Source of the DNA: Chrysiogenia bacterium
GTDB taxonomy: Bacteria; JAGRBM01
Direction: 5' to 3'
Length of the DNA stretch: 7,283 nucleotides
NCBI GenBank assembly: GCA_020434085.1
Contig: JAGRBM010000065.1
Location: 1 to 7,283, forward strand
Positions 4,850-7,283 of this stretch are shown in pieces. Made by a program: the position numbers and the translations under genes. Numbering within the stretch: position 1 is the stretch's first letter; the number at the start of each line of letters is the position of its first letter. The notes beneath the pieces are model-generated. The model was not told the DNA's origin. It searched no databases and saw nothing but the letters and a program-made list of their open reading frames with translations.

Positions 4850-5767
4850 ATGAAGCAACTTCTGGGAAAATTCGTATTTGCAGTGCTGCTCTGCGCAGCG
4901 ATGATCGCCGCCCACGCGGGCCATGCCATGGCGGGCGGGTCCAAGCCGCCGCCACCCGCCAAGTATCCGGTCATTCTCGCCCACGGCATGGGCGGCTTCG
5001 ACAAGCTCATCGGCGCCGTCCCGTATTTCTATCGCATTCCGGGCGCGCTGCGCGATGAGGGGCACACCGTCTACACGACCGAAGTCTCGTCCTTCAACTC
5101 CATCGCCGTTCGCGGCGAGCAGCTCCTCGACCAAGTCGAAGAGATCCGCGCCATCACCGGCAAGAGCAAGGTGAACATCATCGGCCATTCCATGGGCGGC
5201 CTCGATGCGCGCTACGTCGCCCACGTGCTGGGCTCTGGCAAGGTGGCCTCGGTCACAACGATGGGCACGCCCCACCGCGGCGCGCCGGCCGCCGACCTGG
5301 GCATGCTGATTCTCAACGGTGATCCCACCGGCATCAGCACGAGCCTGCTCAACGCCATTGCCGCGCTCTTCGGCGGCGTCGTGACCAACGGCGACCTCAG
5401 TCTGCCCCAGGACATGGCGGTGCAGCTCGAGAATCTCTCGAGCCCGTTCCTCAATGCCTGGAACCAGCAGTTCACCAATGCGTCCGGCGTCTATTACCAG
5501 AGCTACGGCGGCACCAGCGTGTTCAACATCTCGCTCGATCCCAGCGACGCGCTGCTGGCAGTGACCAGCGTGCTCTTCGGCTTCGAGCCCAACGACGGTC
5601 TGGTCGGCAAGAGCAGCTCGGGCTGGGGCAACCAGCGCAACCTCAAGCTCAATGCCAACCACCTCGACGAGGTCGACCAGGTGCTCGGTTCGACGGGCCT
5701 GTTCGGCCTCGATGCGCGGGGCCTCTACAAGGACATCGCCCGCGACCTGCAAAAGCGCGGCTACTAG
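4850..5767 (+). CDS. Secreted family I triacylglycerol lipase (lipase 3)
   Basis: A 305-residue lipase, collinear and 78% identical with lipase 2. The signal peptide ends at HAMA (A28), followed by the same proline-rich link. The catalytic triad is S114 (GHSMG), D249 (PNDGL) and H271 (NHLDEVDQ); the calcium-site residues D230, D273 and Q277 are kept. Differences from lipase 2 cluster near the oxyanion hole (HGMGG against HGFLG) and in the 141-212 region, which corresponds to the lid and its surroundings in Pseudomonas lipases. The paralogue may therefore differ in substrate access. The mature protein has no cysteine. The start at 4850 is set by GGAGGAGG at 8-base spacing and by the signal peptide. 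It has its own promoter-like region and a strong terminator, and is convergent with the exported-protein gene. Both copies look intact, with no frameshift. Confidence 0.93.
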   Translation: MKQLLGKFVFAVLLCAAMIAAHAGHAMAGGSKPPPPAKYPVILAHGMGGFDKLIGAVPYFYRIPGALRDEGHTVYTTEVSSFNSIAVRGEQLLDQVEEIRAITGKSKVNIIGHSMGGLDARYVAHVLGSGKVASVTTMGTPHRGAPAADLGMLILNGDPTGISTSLLNAIAALFGGVVTNGDLSLPQDMAVQLENLSSPFLNAWNQQFTNASGVYYQSYGGTSVFNISLDPSDALLAVTSVLFGFEPNDGLVGKSSSGWGNQRNLKLNANHLDEVDQVLGSTGLFGLDARGLYKDIARDLQKRGY

Positions 5768-5792
5768 ATCCCGCGAACTTCAGGGCCAACTC

Positions 5793-5821
5793 AAAAGGCC
5801 GCCCCTCAGGGGCGGCCTTTT
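5793..5821. terminator. Bidirectional rho-independent terminator
   Basis: AAAAGGCCGCCCC (5793-5805) and GGGGCGGCCTTTT (5809-5821) form a perfect 13-bp inverted repeat around TCA. The A-run on one side and T-run on the other let it terminate lipase 3 on the plus strand and the convergent gene (stop at 5842) on the minus strand. Confidence 0.92.
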
Positions 5822-5841
5822 CATTTGGGTGAGTTGTTCAC

Positions 5842-7191
5842 TTACTGGGCGGTCGGCATCTCGACGGGCCGGACGCTGACCTTCGGCGCCTCCCGCACGA
5901 GCTTGAAGTAGCCCGAGCCGCCGCCTTCGGGAAAGCCCGGCAACATGGCAACGGTTCCGGTCACGGTGTACCACTGCGCGCCGAGCCCCTCCCACCCGGT
6001 GAGCACGTAGCCCACCATGGGCATGGAACCGGGCACGCGCTCGGGCGGGTTCGATGCCTTGAGGTCATCAATGAAGAAGGCGTTGGGCTCGACGTTGATC
6101 TCCCGCGGCCAGTCCACGCCGGCGACCAGATTCACGCCGCGGCCGCTGAGCATGAACCAGGGCTCGTCACCAAAGGGAATCACGTCCTCGCCCGCGATGG
6201 TCTGGCCATCGATGAGCGTTCCCTGCGGCAGCGCCTTGGTGGAAAAGCGAAGGCCGCGCAGATCGGAGAAGTCGAATCCCACGCGCAGCTCCATGGACGA
6301 GAGGAACACAGCCGCCTGCCTTGGCAGCTTGAAGCGCACGACAAAGTGCAGGTAGCGCTCATACTGGTAGTAGGTGACGTTGGCATCGGGTTCGAGGCCG
6401 GGGATGAACTTCAGTTCCACGTCCAGCTCGCGCACGATGCGCACCGGTCCGACGCGAACGCCCTCGAGCGCCGATTCGATGTTCTCTTCGGTGAAGTTGA
6501 GCACCATCACCTGCGCAAGGGACTTCACTTTGAAGCGCGCCTTGGTGCGGTCCAGCACTCCGCGCGAGGGCTTGTTGCCGGTCAGGTCATTGAACTGCAT
6601 GAAATTGAACATCCAGGGTTTTTCCCTGTCGAAACCCCATGCGTAAGCGGAGCTCTTGACGATGTCCTCGCCCGGTTCGTAGCGCACCAGCGCCTTGGGC
6701 GTGGGGAACTCCTGCCCCAGCAGCACGTAGGCATAGGCGGGCTCGTTCAGATGGGTGGCCTCGACCTTCACCTCGTGCAGCTCGCCCCGCAGCATCTTCA
6801 TCATTTCAGGCTCGCAGGGCTCGCCCAGTTCTGAGAGCATGAGGACCAGCTCGTCATCGGCGTCGATGATGCCCGGCGTCGCATCGGGCGGGACGTTGGC
6901 GGCCTTGCCGAAGCGCGAAACCACGCGACCGGACTCGTTGATCTCATCGACCTGCGAGCGAATCGGCGCGGGCTTGCCGTTCTTGCAGGCAAAGACACTG
7001 ACCTGGTCGACGCGCGTCCCGACCATGGCCGGGACGTCCGTGCCCGTCAGAACCACAGGGAGGACCGAAGCGATCGAAGGCTTCTTCGTCTTGATGGCGT
7101 GCGCGAAGTGGGGAAGCTGCAACAGCGCAAGCGCCGCCGCAAACACCACTGCCCGCCCGAATCTGGAATCCAGGGTGTTCGTCGGTTTCAT
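5842..7191 (-). CDS. Exported protein of unknown function
   Basis: A 449-residue protein I do not recognise. It begins with a clear Sec signal peptide (charged start, hydrophobic core about 14-27, AHA cleavage after A32), with no lipobox Cys at the cleavage site, so it is probably soluble periplasmic or secreted. The mature part has no further membrane helix. It is rich in alternating hydrophobic/polar stretches with many aromatics (for example VTYYQYERYLHFVVRFKL about 270-288 and WYTVTGTVAML about 405-415), which suggests mostly beta-structure. It holds two cysteines, C69 and C126. An acidic run DADDELVLMLSELGEPCEPE lies about 109-128, and a Gly-rich segment EGGGSGYFK near the end. The start at 7191 has AGGA seven bases upstream. 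It is convergent with lipase 3 and shares its terminator, so a functional link with the lipases is not implied. Confidence 0.8.
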   Translation of the reverse strand: MKPTNTLDSRFGRAVVFAAALALLQLPHFAHAIKTKKPSIASVLPVVLTGTDVPAMVGTRVDQVSVFACKNGKPAPIRSQVDEINESGRVVSRFGKAANVPPDATPGIIDADDELVLMLSELGEPCEPEMMKMLRGELHEVKVEATHLNEPAYAYVLLGQEFPTPKALVRYEPGEDIVKSSAYAWGFDREKPWMFNFMQFNDLTGNKPSRGVLDRTKARFKVKSLAQVMVLNFTEENIESALEGVRVGPVRIVRELDVELKFIPGLEPDANVTYYQYERYLHFVVRFKLPRQAAVFLSSMELRVGFDFSDLRGLRFSTKALPQGTLIDGQTIAGEDVIPFGDEPWFMLSGRGVNLVAGVDWPREINVEPNAFFIDDLKASNPPERVPGSMPMVGYVLTGWEGLGAQWYTVTGTVAMLPGFPEGGGSGYFKLVREAPKVSVRPVEMPTAQ

Positions 7192-7198
7192 CGTGTTT

Positions 7199-7202
7199 TC
7201 CT
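7199..7202 (-). promoter_or_regulatory. Ribosome-binding site deciding the 7191 start
   Basis: AGGA on the minus strand stands 7 bases before the ATG at 7191 and supports this start, which is also the one giving a complete signal peptide. Confidence 0.5.
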
Positions 7203-7211
7203 ATCGGACCA

Positions 7212-7240
7212 ATCCTATCGCGCGGGAAGGCGCCGGGCAA
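7212..7240 (-). promoter_or_regulatory. Candidate sigma-70 promoter for the exported protein
   Basis: On the minus strand TTGCCC (7235-7240) and TAGGAT (7212-7217) are separated by 17 bases, each matching 4 of 6 consensus positions. The -10 box overlaps one of two direct repeats, CGATAGG (7214-7220 and 7200-7206). Starting from this promoter, the leader would be short. Confidence 0.35.
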
Positions 7241-7283
7241 AGCGGGGCGATTTGGGCTCAGGCGGCGGCCAAATCCTCTCTCG

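Larger units (their letters stand above)
4690..5821 (+). repeat. Tandem repeat unit 2 (promoter, lipase 3, terminator)
   Basis: The second copy of the 1189-base unit. Identity with unit 1 is patchy in the promoter (boxes conserved, spacers not), about 98% in the leader and lower within the gene. The last 25 codons of the two lipases encode identical residues. Confidence 0.85.

Noticed and set aside
4724-5752. A 342-codon minus-strand open frame opposite lipase 3
   Set aside because: Antisense shadow of a well-supported gene; a similar shadow sits opposite lipase 2.
6346-6834. 162-codon plus-strand open frame
   Set aside because: Antisense to the exported protein, no ribosome site or recognisable domain.

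Overview
The window is GC-rich (roughly 60-65% by eye) chromosomal DNA from a Gram-negative bacterium. Every complete gene has a bacterial Shine-Dalgarno or tight operon spacing, and four of the predicted products carry Sec signal peptides. The lipases belong to the Pseudomonas/Burkholderia type (family I) lipase fold, but they lack that family's disulphide cysteines and no foldase gene (lif) is nearby. I would place the source among environmental Proteobacteria or delta-proteobacteria-like lineages, with low confidence. I see no rRNA, tRNA, CRISPR array or insertion sequence.

Layout, left to right. Positions 1-107 (minus) hold the first 35 codons of a NarL/FixJ-type response regulator that runs off the left edge. 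Divergent from it is secreted lipase 1 (350-1252, plus), which ends in a hairpin pair and a rho-independent terminator. Convergent with lipase 1 is a two-gene minus-strand operon: a second, closely related response regulator (2783-3424), then a multi-pass membrane histidine kinase (1327-2778), separated by 4 bases. Divergent from this operon are two tandem secreted lipases (3661-4578 and 4850-5767). They lie in a 1189-base tandem repeat, and each copy has its own promoter, leader and terminator. A bidirectional terminator (5793-5821) separates them from a convergent gene for an exported protein of unknown function (5842-7191, minus).

The organising theme is a repeated module of a response regulator gene facing away from a secreted lipase gene. 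Just upstream of all three lipases is a 15-17 bp palindrome (core CGTGA-N5-TCACG, one base degenerate before lipase 3). Its centre is exactly 26 bases before a conserved -10-like hexamer in each case, with a second dyad (CGCG-N-CGCG) 22-23 bases further upstream. The simplest reading is a small lipase regulon controlled by the locally encoded two-component system. In addition, the leaders of lipases 2 and 3 contain a 9-base sequence perfectly complementary to the ribosome-binding site, and these leaders are better conserved than the coding sequences. This suggests a second, translational layer of control. The regulatory links are inferred from sequence pattern and gene order only.
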